The notes below the pieces were generated by a model. It was given only the letters and a program-made list of their open reading frames with translations, had not been told where the DNA came from and searched no databases. From NCBI GenBank assembly GCA_030596915.1, contig JAUVSX010000083.1, positions 1 through 9,523 of the forward strand: a stretch of DNA of 9,523 nt, given 5' to 3'. The stretch is from Chloroflexota bacterium (lineage in GTDB: Bacteria; Chloroflexota; Anaerolineae; B4-G1). The translations under genes were made by a program, and so were the position numbers. Numbering within the stretch: position 1 is the stretch's first letter; the number at the start of each line of letters is the position of its first letter. Of this stretch, positions 1 to 6,104 are shown in pieces.

Positions 1-206
1 CATGCGCTGTTCCAGCGGCGCACCTCCGCGATCGCATCCTTGCGCTCCTGGCCTTGCAGCAGGTCTATGTAGATGTAGTCAAACTGTACGTCCAGCTCCT
101 CGAGGAGCCGTCGCGTCCGCCTGCACCAGACGCAGGTAGATAGCCCGTAGAAGACAACGCGGTGCTCATTGTGGGTTCCGGGTGCGGTGCCCCTTGAGTC
201 GGGCAT
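1..206 (-). CDS. Glutaredoxin-like thiol-disulfide protein (3' end cut by window edge)
   Basis: Sixty-eight codons are visible from an ATG at 206, and the gene runs off the left edge. After a roughly 15-residue leader comes a beta strand (RVVFYGLST) leading into a CVWC redox motif (Cys25, Cys28). A basic/leucine helix (RRTRRLLEELDV) and a second strand (FDYIYIDLL) follow, which is the beta-alpha-beta start of a glutaredoxin/thioredoxin fold. The cis-proline and C-terminal helix lie outside the window. A GAGGAG ribosome site sits about 7 bases before the ATG. The gene starts 32 bases after the upstream rubredoxin-like gene, so the two are probably co-transcribed. Family knowledge suggests a small cytosolic thiol reductase; which electron donor it uses cannot be told. 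The CxWC version is seen in compact glutaredoxin-family proteins of anaerobes, so a link to the neighbouring peroxide defence genes is reasonable but inferred. Confidence 0.82.
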   Translation of the reverse strand, partial: MPDSRGTAPGTHNEHRVVFYGLSTCVWCRRTRRLLEELDVQFDYIYIDLLQGQERKDAIAEVRRWNSA

Positions 207-238
207 AGACAGGCTCCTCTCTGTATGATCGCCGCGTC

Positions 239-415
239 CTAGCGACTGGCGATCTGCGGATCTGGGTTCTGAGGCCCGCCGCAATCAGGCGTGTAGCACG
301 TCGCATCAACAAACACACACTTCTGGTCGCAGCCGGGGCACACCTCCGGGGGCGTCTGCGCCTGAAGCATGTACCCACACTCTGAGCACTTCCACCAGTG
401 TTTCTGTTCTTCCAT
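239..415 (-). CDS. Small rubredoxin-like seven-cysteine protein (58 aa)
   Basis: This short complete gene (ATG to TAG) has a GAGGAG site 6 bases upstream. The N-terminal half carries CSEC (Cys10, Cys13) and CPGC (Cys26, Cys29), the two metal-binding knuckles of a rubredoxin or of the C-terminal domain of rubrerythrin, but only about 13 residues apart. That is shorter than the loop of true rubredoxin. It is followed by three more cysteines (Cys33, Cys40, Cys45) in KCVFVDATCYTPDC. This looks like the recurring 'rubredoxin-like domain' small protein of anaerobes and is distinct from the classical rubredoxin at 7857-8018. It probably binds Fe or Zn through four cysteines; what the extra cysteines do is unknown. 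It sits between the cytochrome c lipoprotein and the glutaredoxin-like gene, and electron carrier or metal-binding protein are both possible. Confidence 0.85.
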   Translation of the reverse strand: MEEQKHWWKCSECGYMLQAQTPPEVCPGCDQKCVFVDATCYTPDCGGPQNPDPQIASR

Positions 416-474
416 CAGGGTCTCCTCAGATATGGACCTATGTGGTCTGCCGTTTGCCGTATTTGGGCAGCGGC

Positions 475-504
475 GCCAATGTCCGATTCCCGCCCCCCAT
501 TGGC
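475..504. repeat. 7-bp inverted repeat between cytochrome c and rubredoxin-like genes
   Basis: GCCAATG at 475-481 pairs perfectly with CATTGGC at 498-504 across a 16-base, C-rich (plus strand) loop. It begins one base past the cytochrome c stop codon in the direction of transcription. It could be a weak 3' hairpin or attenuator, but there is no following T run, so a rho-independent terminator is not supported. Confidence 0.3.
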
Positions 505-505
505 A

Positions 506-829
506 TCAGGGACCGTAGGTTTCTGTGAGATGCACGGCGAGTATGGCCTGCTCGTCCTCGGTCAGGTTGGCGCCCTTGCTGACCATACGCGCCACATTCG
601 CGTCCCACTCCTCGCGCGTCTTGCTCGCCAGCTCGATTCGTCCCAGGTCGTGGCATTCTGTGCACCGATCTTCGAGCAGCACTGCGCCTTCCAACACGGT
701 CCCCCCAGAGTCCTCGGCAGACGGAGCCTCAGTGCCCTCCGCCGGCGCCGGGCCGCTGCACGCCAACGCGACCACCCCTGCGACGATCACTACAACAATC
801 GCCAACATCCCAGCCTTACCCCTGCGCAT
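506..829 (-). CDS. Monohaem cytochrome c lipoprotein (107 aa)
   Basis: The N-terminus is a lipoprotein signal: basic MRRGK, a hydrophobic stretch (residues 8-23) and a lipobox ending ALAC with the acylated cysteine at Cys24. A low-complexity Ala/Pro/Glu/Ser linker (25-45) follows. The C-terminal half is a small class I cytochrome c domain with one CTECH haem-binding motif (Cys56, Cys59, His60). Met82, in an RMVSKGANL segment, is the likely distal haem ligand, followed by a C-terminal helix (EDEQAILAVHL). The protein should be exported and anchored on the outer face of the cytoplasmic membrane. A GGAGG site lies about 7 bases before the ATG. The gene begins 57 bases after the flavodiiron gene. 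Its role beside cytosolic detoxification enzymes is unclear; as an exported haem protein it cannot pass electrons directly to the cytosolic flavodiiron protein. Confidence 0.88.
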   Translation of the reverse strand: MRRGKAGMLAIVVVIVAGVVALACSGPAPAEGTEAPSAEDSGGTVLEGAVLLEDRCTECHDLGRIELASKTREEWDANVARMVSKGANLTEDEQAILAVHLTETYGP

Positions 830-886
830 CTTCGTTCCTCCCGCGTGCTCGATACCTACCGGGCGCTCTTCCGCCCTCTCCCCGAT

Positions 887-2086
887 CTAGCCAGACTTGA
901 TCAGGCGAGCGAACCTGGCGCCGAACTGCTGTGCTGTCAGAAGGTCCTCCTGGGTCGGCCCCCCCGCGAACTCGTACGAGTCCGTGAGGTCCCACTTCAT
1001 CGGCTCGAGAAGGCGTTTCAGGTGGCGCAGCGCGCCGCCACTCCAACCGTGGCTGCCGAACCACGCTACTTTCCTGTTCCGTATGTGCTTCTGCGCTGCC
1101 ATCTGGAGCATCTGAGCCATCGGTGGGAATAGCGATCCCTCGTACGTGGGGGCGCCGACAAGCACACCCTGCTGGGTCCAGAGCGAGGGCAGGATGTAGC
1201 TAGAGTGGGTGCGGGTGACGTCGAAGATGCTCACCGGCACACCCTCCTGAGACACCCCTTGCGCAACGGCGTTCATCATCTCCTCGGTATTGCCGTACAT
1301 CGACCCGTAGAGCATCGTGATGCCTGGCTCGGCGGGTCCAGTCGCGTACCCGGCCCACTTTCTGTACAGCTCGACGATATGCTCTGGCTTGTCACGCCAT
1401 ATGAGACCGTGCGAGGGCGCAATCACGGATATCGGCACGTCGGCGAGCTTTGCGATAGCCTGGAGCACTGGCCTGCTGAAGACAGCCACGATGTTGGCGT
1501 AGTAGCGCAGCGCCTCGCGCTCGTAGAAGTCCGGATCTGTACACTCGTCGTCGAAGATGGCCCCCCTAAGCGCCCCGTACCCCCCGAAGGCGTCGCACGC
1601 GAACAGAATCTGCTCGGTCGTCTCGTAGGTCACCATCGTTTCGGGCCAGTGTACGAAAGGCGTGTGCACGAACTGCACAGTATGCCGCCCCAGGGAAAGC
1701 GTCTCGCCGTCCTCAACAACTCGGATGCCATCCGTGATGCCGTAGAAGGATTCCAGCAACGGTACTGTCTTGGCAGAACCCAGTATCGTGATCTGTGGAG
1801 CGATCCTGCGCAAGGTGCGCAGAATGCCCGAATGATCGGGTTCCATATGATTGACGATCACGTAGTCCAGTTGGGAAATATCACTGACCTGATGAATCTG
1901 TTCGAGGAATTCGTCCGTCTTGAATTCCTTGGTCAGATCGACGAGGGTGGTCTTCTCATCGCAAATGAGATAGGCGTTGTACGAGACCCCCTCCTGGGCG
2001 ACCGGCCACATGCCCTCGAACAGGTCAGTCGTGCGGTCGTTGACTCCGATCCAGTAGATATCCGGTCTGATCTCAACAGGCGGCAT
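887..2086 (-). CDS. fprA: A-type flavodiiron protein (O2/NO reductase)
   Basis: The 399-residue protein has the two-domain build of class A flavodiiron proteins. A metallo-beta-lactamase-like diiron domain (about 1-250) is followed by a flavodoxin-like FMN domain (about 255-399). Iron ligands are all visible: His80, Glu82, Asp84 (with His85) in NHMEPDHSG, His146 in FVHWPET, Asp165 in ACDAFGG and His226 in APSHG. The FMN loop is YGSMYGNTEEM at 260-270. Length matches the family, and no rubredoxin or flavin reductase domain is attached, so it should take electrons from a separate rubredoxin, as encoded at 7857-8018. The family reduces O2 to water or NO to N2O in the cytosol; specificity cannot be read here. 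The start lies 6 bases after the stop of the preceding ferritin-like gene, with only a distant GGGAG about 12 bases upstream, suggesting translational coupling. Confidence 0.97.
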   Translation of the reverse strand: MPPVEIRPDIYWIGVNDRTTDLFEGMWPVAQEGVSYNAYLICDEKTTLVDLTKEFKTDEFLEQIHQVSDISQLDYVIVNHMEPDHSGILRTLRRIAPQITILGSAKTVPLLESFYGITDGIRVVEDGETLSLGRHTVQFVHTPFVHWPETMVTYETTEQILFACDAFGGYGALRGAIFDDECTDPDFYEREALRYYANIVAVFSRPVLQAIAKLADVPISVIAPSHGLIWRDKPEHIVELYRKWAGYATGPAEPGITMLYGSMYGNTEEMMNAVAQGVSQEGVPVSIFDVTRTHSSYILPSLWTQQGVLVGAPTYEGSLFPPMAQMLQMAAQKHIRNRKVAWFGSHGWSGGALRHLKRLLEPMKWDLTDSYEFAGGPTQEDLLTAQQFGARFARLIKSG

Positions 2087-2092
2087 TAGTAG

Positions 2093-2560
2093 CTACAACT
2101 CCCGCGCCAAGCGGCGCACGTGGGATTTCTCCTCGTTGATGATACGCGTGATGGTGTCGCGATCCTGATCACTCACCATTTCCCGGAGATCGTAGAAGAA
2201 CAGCAGCGTGTCCTCCTCGAAACCCAACGCGATGCGGACTGCCGTCTCCCGATCCCCGGCCTTGCGCGCGTTGGCCAGAGCCTTGTCTGGACCCGAGAAA
2301 AGCGCTTGGTCCAGGGCGACGTGCAGGTACATCGAGTACTCGTCCTGTTCAGGGGCGAGCATCTCGGGGCCGGGCTCGACCCGGCCCAACAGCTTCTTGA
2401 AGAGCTTGTAGTGACCGCGCTCCTGCGCGGCCAGGAACTCGAATAGATCACTTACGCCGGGAATGGAGGTCTCGGCGGCGACGGCCGTGTAGAAGGCCTC
2501 CCCGTTCTCCTCGATCTCCATGGCCATTTCCAAGCCTTGAGCGGCGGTAAACACTGCCAT
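2093..2560 (-). CDS. Rubrerythrin-like ferritin-fold diiron protein without rubredoxin domain (155 aa)
   Basis: This is a four-helix ferritin-like protein of the stand-alone rubrerythrin type. The helices carry a Glu seven residues before Tyr (Glu17...Tyr24), ExxH (Glu47...His50), a second Glu-x6-Tyr (Glu116...Tyr123) and a second ExxH (Glu144...His147), which together form a complete diiron site. There is no C-terminal rubredoxin domain and no encapsulin-targeting tag; it ends ...RRLAREL. The ATG at 2560 has an AGGAG site 8 bases upstream. It follows the encapsulin gene by 160 bases and is coupled to the flavodiiron gene by a 6-base gap, so it may be a partner of that enzyme or use its electron supply. 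Peroxidase or iron-oxidising activity is expected from the family; the substrate is not determinable. Confidence 0.92.
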   Translation of the reverse strand: MAVFTAAQGLEMAMEIEENGEAFYTAVAAETSIPGVSDLFEFLAAQERGHYKLFKKLLGRVEPGPEMLAPEQDEYSMYLHVALDQALFSGPDKALANARKAGDRETAVRIALGFEEDTLLFFYDLREMVSDQDRDTITRIINEEKSHVRRLAREL

Positions 2561-2648
2561 TATGATGCTCCTTTTGATCCTGTGATGGATGTCTTGATTT
2601 CAGGCCCAGCACGCTACTGGTGCTTGCGGGGCGTGGCCAAGGCGCTAT

Positions 2649-2665
2649 CCCACAGGCCGTGTGGG
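2649..2665. repeat. 6-bp hairpin in the encapsulin to ferritin-like gap
   Basis: CCCACA (2649-2654) and TGTGGG (2660-2665) form a perfect stem around a 5-base loop in the 160-base gap after the encapsulin stop. No T run follows on either strand. It may slow or stabilise the 3' end of the shell transcript, but its function is unproven. I see no convincing promoter in this gap. Confidence 0.35.
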
Positions 2666-2720
2666 ACCGCACTGGCCGGGTTCATCTACGCGTCGGCCGG
2701 CGCCGGGCCTACCACCCGCC

Positions 2721-3548
2721 CTATGCAATCACGCAGATCGCCTTCGGCTGCTTCCCGCGCAGAGCGATGCTCTCGAGCACCCTGAACCGGTGGTCCATAC
2801 CCTCTGGGCCGAGGTAGGCGGTGACCATGTCCTGCCCCATAGCCAGGTCGAGGTAGTGAGCGCCGCGGGCCACCATCAGCGCCCGCGATGCCCCCAAGAC
2901 CTGCGTATGCAGGATGCCACCATCCGCAATGGCCTCCACCAGCTTGTACTCGAGCCGTCCTGATCCCCGGTACGGTCGCTGCAGCATCGCATACAGATCT
3001 GGGCTGACGACCAGCGTGTACGGGCCGACGAAGCCGGACCCAGCCAGGGACGCGCTCGCAGCAGACGCGTCACCCAAGGCGTTTCCCGACGTCCCCCAGT
3101 CGCTGAGCGGGATTGACTGGGCACTCGCGGCGCCGGCTATCCCCTGTATGACAAGGTCGTCCTCAGCGCGGGCGACAGCCGCGGCGGCAGCGGCCGCCGG
3201 GCCGAGTTCCAACCCACGGCCGTACTGGCGGGCGGCTTCAATGTCTCGCCAGGAAAGCAGGAAATCCTTATGAATCAGCGGTATGGGGATGAATGTGCGC
3301 GATGCCACTCGGGCTACCTCGCACTCATCCGTCTCGCAGGTGCAGCCCGCCTCGTCGTGGGTGCACGCTCCGTCTGCCTCGATCGTATCGAGTCGTATCA
3401 CCTCCGTGCCGATGCCGAATGGTCCGGCCAAATCGACGAACCGGCGTCCCACCAGCAGCCCGCGGGCCACCGAAACGACCACCTCGTCCAGCTTCTCCCA
3501 TTCGCCGTCTGTCAGCGGTGCATCGTCCCGCATCAAATAGTCTGTCAT
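2721..3548 (-). CDS. enc: Family 1 encapsulin shell protein (275 aa)
   Basis: This HK97-fold nanocompartment shell protein shows recognisable family landmarks in order. The N-terminal segment is YLMRDDAPLTDGEWEKLDE, followed by the LLVGRRFVDLAGP region. IPIPLIHKDFLLSWRDIEAA leads into the long spine helix (AAAAAAAVARAEDDLVIQG, about 118-136). The A-domain contains GPYTLVVSPDLYAML (175-189), and the C-terminal strands contain LDLAMGQDMVTAYLG and end in AICVIA. Length is normal for the family. Residues 60-76, in the E-loop region, hold an insertion with four cysteines (Cys62, Cys69, Cys71, Cys76), absent from well-studied encapsulins such as that of Thermotoga. A TAGGAGG site sits 5 bases before the ATG. 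The gene follows its tagged cargo by 28 bases, so shell and cargo are co-transcribed. The shell should self-assemble in the cytosol around the tandem ferritin cargo and store oxidised iron. Confidence 0.96.
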   Translation of the reverse strand: MTDYLMRDDAPLTDGEWEKLDEVVVSVARGLLVGRRFVDLAGPFGIGTEVIRLDTIEADGACTHDEAGCTCETDECEVARVASRTFIPIPLIHKDFLLSWRDIEAARQYGRGLELGPAAAAAAAVARAEDDLVIQGIAGAASAQSIPLSDWGTSGNALGDASAASASLAGSGFVGPYTLVVSPDLYAMLQRPYRGSGRLEYKLVEAIADGGILHTQVLGASRALMVARGAHYLDLAMGQDMVTAYLGPEGMDHRFRVLESIALRGKQPKAICVIA

Positions 3549-3576
3549 TGTTTCCTCCTACCAATGTCGCATGTCG

Positions 3577-4539
3577 TTAGTCAGCATCAGCACCAAACAG
3601 GCTGCCGACGGTGAGTTCGGGACCAGCATCGCGTACGTCGGCTGGTGTCTCCGGCGTGGCAAGTTCGCATCCGGAGGCCTCCTCTACTGCTGCCAGCAGG
3701 TCGCTGAAGACCTCGTCGTGGTATATCTCGTGATCGCGGATGCGCGCCAGCAGCTCGCGGAGCTCGCCATCAGATACCTGCCCGATCTGCCGAGTGTAAT
3801 CGGCCGTGGCGGCACGTTCAGCGTCAATGTCGGCCTGAAGCATCTCTGCCGCACTGCCGGTCAGGGCCAACGCGCCCCGCCCAATGACGGGGTGCCCATC
3901 ACGTTCGGCGACCTCCTCGGCAAGCCACCCCAAGTGCTGCATCTCATTGATGGCCTGCATCTCCAGCTCACGGCCGATCTCGCAGTTCCCCATCACGAAA
4001 TTGTGGTACAAGTACTGGAGTATGACCGAGTACTCGTGGCGCACCCCAGTCTGAAGGATGTCCACGTCCTGCGGAGGAACCCCCTTCGCGGCACGCGCCT
4101 CCAGCGGACCGGTAGATTCGACGCTCTCCTCCGCGAGTTCCCCCGAGAGACCGGCGAATTGGTCGCGGTGCGCGCGCTCGTCGGAGAGGATGCGCCGCAG
4201 GAGACGCGCGACGTTGTGATTGTCCGCGGCGGCAATGTGCTCCTCGTATTGGGCGATTGCCCTCTCCTCGGCCTGGGCGTCACGGGCCATCCAATCCAAC
4301 GGGCCGCTGCCCGACAGATCCACCGTGCTTCGATCCATATCGGGCTCGCCACCCAGTTCGACGATCGCCTCTGCCAACCAGTCGAAGTGGCGCATCTCGT
4401 CGCGAGCGATCGCTTCGATCTCGCTGGCCTCGCCGGTCTCCCCGAGGGCGTAGGCGTGTTGCAGGTACTGCACGATGGCTGCGTGCTCATCCCGCATGTC
4501 AGCCCTGAGCCTATCAATCATGGCCTGCTTGTGAGACAT
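3577..4539 (-). CDS. Tandem ferritin-like encapsulin cargo protein with targeting tag (320 aa)
   Basis: Two complete ferritin-like four-helix domains are fused. Domain 1 (about 5-135) has Glu18, Glu48xxHis51, Glu91 (seven before Tyr98) and Glu121xxHis124. Domain 2 (about 158-288) has Glu169, Glu199xxHis202, Glu241 (seven before Tyr248) and Glu271xxHis274. Both copies therefore keep a full diiron site, and DEMRHFDWLAE and NEMQHLGWLAE show they are duplicates. A flexible Pro/Glu/Asp/Ala-rich tail (290-308) ends in LTVGSLFG (309-316), which fits the encapsulin cargo-loading peptide consensus. The encapsulin gene is next, 28 bases downstream. An AGGAGG site 8 bases before the ATG supports the start. 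It should act as a ferroxidase inside the shell. Known encapsulated ferritins (EncFtn) are single short two-helix chains, so this fused, bacterioferritin-like layout is different. It ends in TAA. Confidence 0.94.
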   Translation of the reverse strand: MSHKQAMIDRLRADMRDEHAAIVQYLQHAYALGETGEASEIEAIARDEMRHFDWLAEAIVELGGEPDMDRSTVDLSGSGPLDWMARDAQAEERAIAQYEEHIAAADNHNVARLLRRILSDERAHRDQFAGLSGELAEESVESTGPLEARAAKGVPPQDVDILQTGVRHEYSVILQYLYHNFVMGNCEIGRELEMQAINEMQHLGWLAEEVAERDGHPVIGRGALALTGSAAEMLQADIDAERAATADYTRQIGQVSDGELRELLARIRDHEIYHDEVFSDLLAAVEEASGCELATPETPADVRDAGPELTVGSLFGADAD

Positions 4540-4590
4540 ATGGAGAACCTCCTGAGCACCTATCGTACGGCCGCGCTACGCATCGTCCAG

Positions 4591-4609
4591 GTGGGGCCCA
4601 CGTCGACGT
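4591..4609. promoter_or_regulatory. Overlapping palindromes upstream of the cargo-encapsulin operon
   Basis: GTGGGGCCCAC (4591-4601) is an 11-base inverted repeat, and ACGTCGACGT (4600-4609) is a 10-base perfect palindrome overlapping it by two bases. They lie 50-70 bases upstream of the cargo start codon, where an operator would be expected. They do not resemble the Fur/PerR operator at 9367-9381. In GC-rich DNA short palindromes arise by chance, so this is only a candidate site. Confidence 0.2.
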
Positions 4610-4621
4610 CGTGCAGACCCG

Positions 4622-4675
4622 GCTCGCGGCGTCTTACCGTAGCCTACCGCGTGCCCGCAGTCCGGCGCCGCGAGC
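4622..4675. repeat. 10-bp perfect inverted repeat upstream of the cargo-encapsulin operon
   Basis: GCTCGCGGCG (4622-4631) and CGCCGCGAGC (4666-4675) are exact reverse complements separated by 34 bases. The loop contains TACCG twice, spaced 10 bases apart, flanking GTAGCCTAC. The repeat lies in the 171-base gap between the zinc-ribbon gene and the cargo gene. It could be a terminator for the upstream unit (no T run is visible), a leader structure or a protein-binding site. I see no strong -35/-10 pair in the gap. Confidence 0.35.
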
Positions 4676-4710
4676 TAGGCCGCACAACCTGAGTGAGCCC
4701 GGCGGGCCTT

Positions 4711-4881
4711 CTACCGTTCGATGACCGGAGGCGCCACGGTCGAGTCTGTACGGCCTCCGCAGTCACTCGACCGCGAGGTCTCAAACGCGCACGCCTCACA
4801 GCAGTAGACCTTGTCGCCCCGCCGGATCGGCTCGCCCTCTATCTCCTCGCGGCACTGGTCGCAAGCCAACGGCTCGTCCAC
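4711..4881 (-). CDS. Small zinc-ribbon protein (56 aa, GTG start)
   Basis: A reading frame from GTG at 4881 to TAG encodes 56 residues with CDQC (Cys7, Cys10) and YCCEACAFE (Cys27, Cys28, Cys31) and one more cysteine at 41. The pattern C-x2-C-x16-C-C-x2-C with a GDKVYC turn is a treble-clef or LIM-like zinc ribbon. The GTG is chosen because AAGGAG lies 8 bases before it and the first cysteine pair follows at once; there is no in-frame ATG upstream that fits. It begins 23 bases after the superoxide reductase stop, so it belongs to that transcript. Similar tiny CxxC/CCxxC proteins are small metal-binding proteins of unknown role. Binding of zinc or iron is likely; function is not known. Confidence 0.75.
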   Translation of the reverse strand: MDEPLACDQCREEIEGEPIRRGDKVYCCEACAFETSRSSDCGGRTDSTVAPPVIER

Positions 4882-4904
4882 TCAACCTTCTCCTTCCCGT
4901 CCGG

Positions 4905-5300
4905 CTACGCCACCTTGATCTCTTTGCTACTCTCCCACAGCCCGTGGATGTTGCAGTAGGACAGGGCGTGCAGCGTGCCCGACACCCCGATCTTCACAGA
5001 TGCGGTCACTGTGGGATCGGTATGCGCGGGACCCTGGTTGGGGCCGGCTACCGATTGCCCATGTGCATTGAAGTCGAACCGGCCGACGTCATACGAGAAC
5101 TTGTCGCCTTCCGGGTTGAAGTACAGTGAGATCCACGCGATGTGATGTTCGGTCGTGTTTGGATGGGCGATCTCCTTGCCGACACTGATCTTCACGTCGA
5201 AGGGCACCCCGGCCGGCGCCTCATCCGGGCACTCGATCACCGGTACGTGCTTCTCTCTCTTCCAGTCCGCTGTCTGAATTCGGTCACTCAACTCTGCCAT
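4905..5300 (-). CDS. sor: Superoxide reductase, neelaredoxin (1Fe) type (131 aa)
   Basis: This protein converts superoxide to hydrogen peroxide in the cytosol using rubredoxin electrons. The Fe(His)4Cys centre is fully visible: His18 with the gating Glu16-Lys17 in REKHVP, His46 and His52 in AHPNTTEHH, and Cys116 and His119 in YCNIHGLW. There is no N-terminal desulforedoxin domain (no CxxC...CC), so it is the one-iron type. Length is within the usual 120-135. An AGGAG site lies 8 bases before the ATG. It follows the TAG-interrupted ferritin-fold gene by 33 bases and precedes the zinc-ribbon gene by 23. Its product H2O2 would be handled by the rubrerythrin encoded upstream. Confidence 0.96.
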   Translation of the reverse strand: MAELSDRIQTADWKREKHVPVIECPDEAPAGVPFDVKISVGKEIAHPNTTEHHIAWISLYFNPEGDKFSYDVGRFDFNAHGQSVAGPNQGPAHTDPTVTASVKIGVSGTLHALSYCNIHGLWESSKEIKVA

Positions 5301-5333
5301 TCCATCATCTCCTGATCGTATGGGCAGGCCTGC

Positions 5334-5885
5334 TTAGGCCTGCAGTTGCTGCACGGGGTAGTCCCACACCCCACGTTCCTTCAGGCTCTGGTGAACGATA
5401 GTCAAGATGCGGGTGTGTTGATACTCCTCTGTTGCCAACCTCTGGAACATCTCACGCCCGTCCGGATCGCCTGTGCGCTCGGCCAGGTTAGCATATCTCT
5501 CTTGCGCTGCCCGCTACAGCCGGAGCGCCATCGTCACAATGTCAACCGCGCCCTTTGGCGTCGTCTCGGGGACACCAATGGCCTCACTGTGAGCTGCCGC
5601 CGAGAACTGCACGTCGCCGTCCCCCATATTGCCGACTACCGAGGCCAGAGACCGCTCGATAGCGACCAGTCTCTCATAGTGTGCGTGCTCGAACCCGGAC
5701 AGATGCTTGAGCAACCTGTGCCCAAGTGGGTTCACCGTTGCGCGGGCTGCGCTCGCGTAGTAGGCCTCTGCCTTTTTCTCAGCCACCTTTGCTACCCGGA
5801 TGGCGTCGAGCAGGCCCAGATCGTTGTTGGTCACGCGCCTGCCTTTCGGCGACAGAAAGCGGCGAGATGGCGGGCCTGGAGCCAT
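5334..5885 (-). pseudogene. Rubrerythrin-like ferritin-fold gene interrupted by an in-frame TAG at a predicted iron-ligand codon
   Basis: Reading from ATG 5885 gives 123 residues, then TAG (5514-5516), then 59 more residues in the same frame to TAA (5334-5336). The whole would be 183 residues with a complete four-helix ferritin fold. Helix 1 has Glu36...Tyr43, helix 2 has Glu66xxHis69 and helix 4 (after the stop) has Glu154xxHis157. Helix 3 has the TAG at codon 124, exactly seven before Tyr131, where the ligand glutamate is expected from the Glu-x6-Tyr pattern. A GAG to TAG change is therefore the simplest explanation. TAG ends most other genes here, so it is probably read as stop. If so, a two-helix fragment is made or the gene is dead; a sequencing error is the main alternative. 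The true start may be the GTG at 5834, close to where homologous helix 1 begins; neither start has a strong ribosome site. No encapsulin tag is present. Confidence 0.8.
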
Positions 5886-5909
5886 ACTCCATCTCTCCGC
5901 ATCCCGTTC

Positions 5910-5938
5910 ATATTACCGCGATTTCCCTTCCACCGCAA
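5910..5938 (-). promoter_or_regulatory. Possible sigma-70 promoter for the interrupted gene and superoxide reductase
   Basis: On the minus strand TTGCGG (5938-5933), a 17-base spacer and TAATAT (5915-5910) lie 24 bases before the ATG at 5885. The spacing is ideal, but only 3 of 6 bases match at -35 and 4 of 6 at -10. It is the most promoter-like, AT-richer spot in the 219-base gap after rubrerythrin. No Fur/PerR-type operator is visible next to it. Confidence 0.35.
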
Positions 5939-6104
5939 ACTGCTCTGTCAGCGGCGAGCGGCCCTGTGTGATGGCGGCCAAGCGAACTGCCGCCAACTCG
6001 ACAGGCCGACCCGGCCGCTTCCGCGCAGACATAGGACCGGCCAACGCTTCGTGCTGCCAAGCCGCCGATCGGGGCGGGGGGAAGACCGCTCTCCGCTACC
6101 CCGG

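Noticed and set aside
3571..4692. Long plus-strand reading frame (373 codons) opposite the cargo gene
   Set aside because: It is the antisense shadow of a clearly real, motif-rich minus-strand gene. Its translation has no domain signature, as expected for GC-rich DNA.
5514..5516. TAG as a pyrrolysine codon
   Set aside because: TAG ends many neighbouring genes and no Pyl machinery is visible here. The predicted wild-type residue is a metal-ligand Glu, and nothing suggests pyrrolysine at this site in ferritin-fold proteins.
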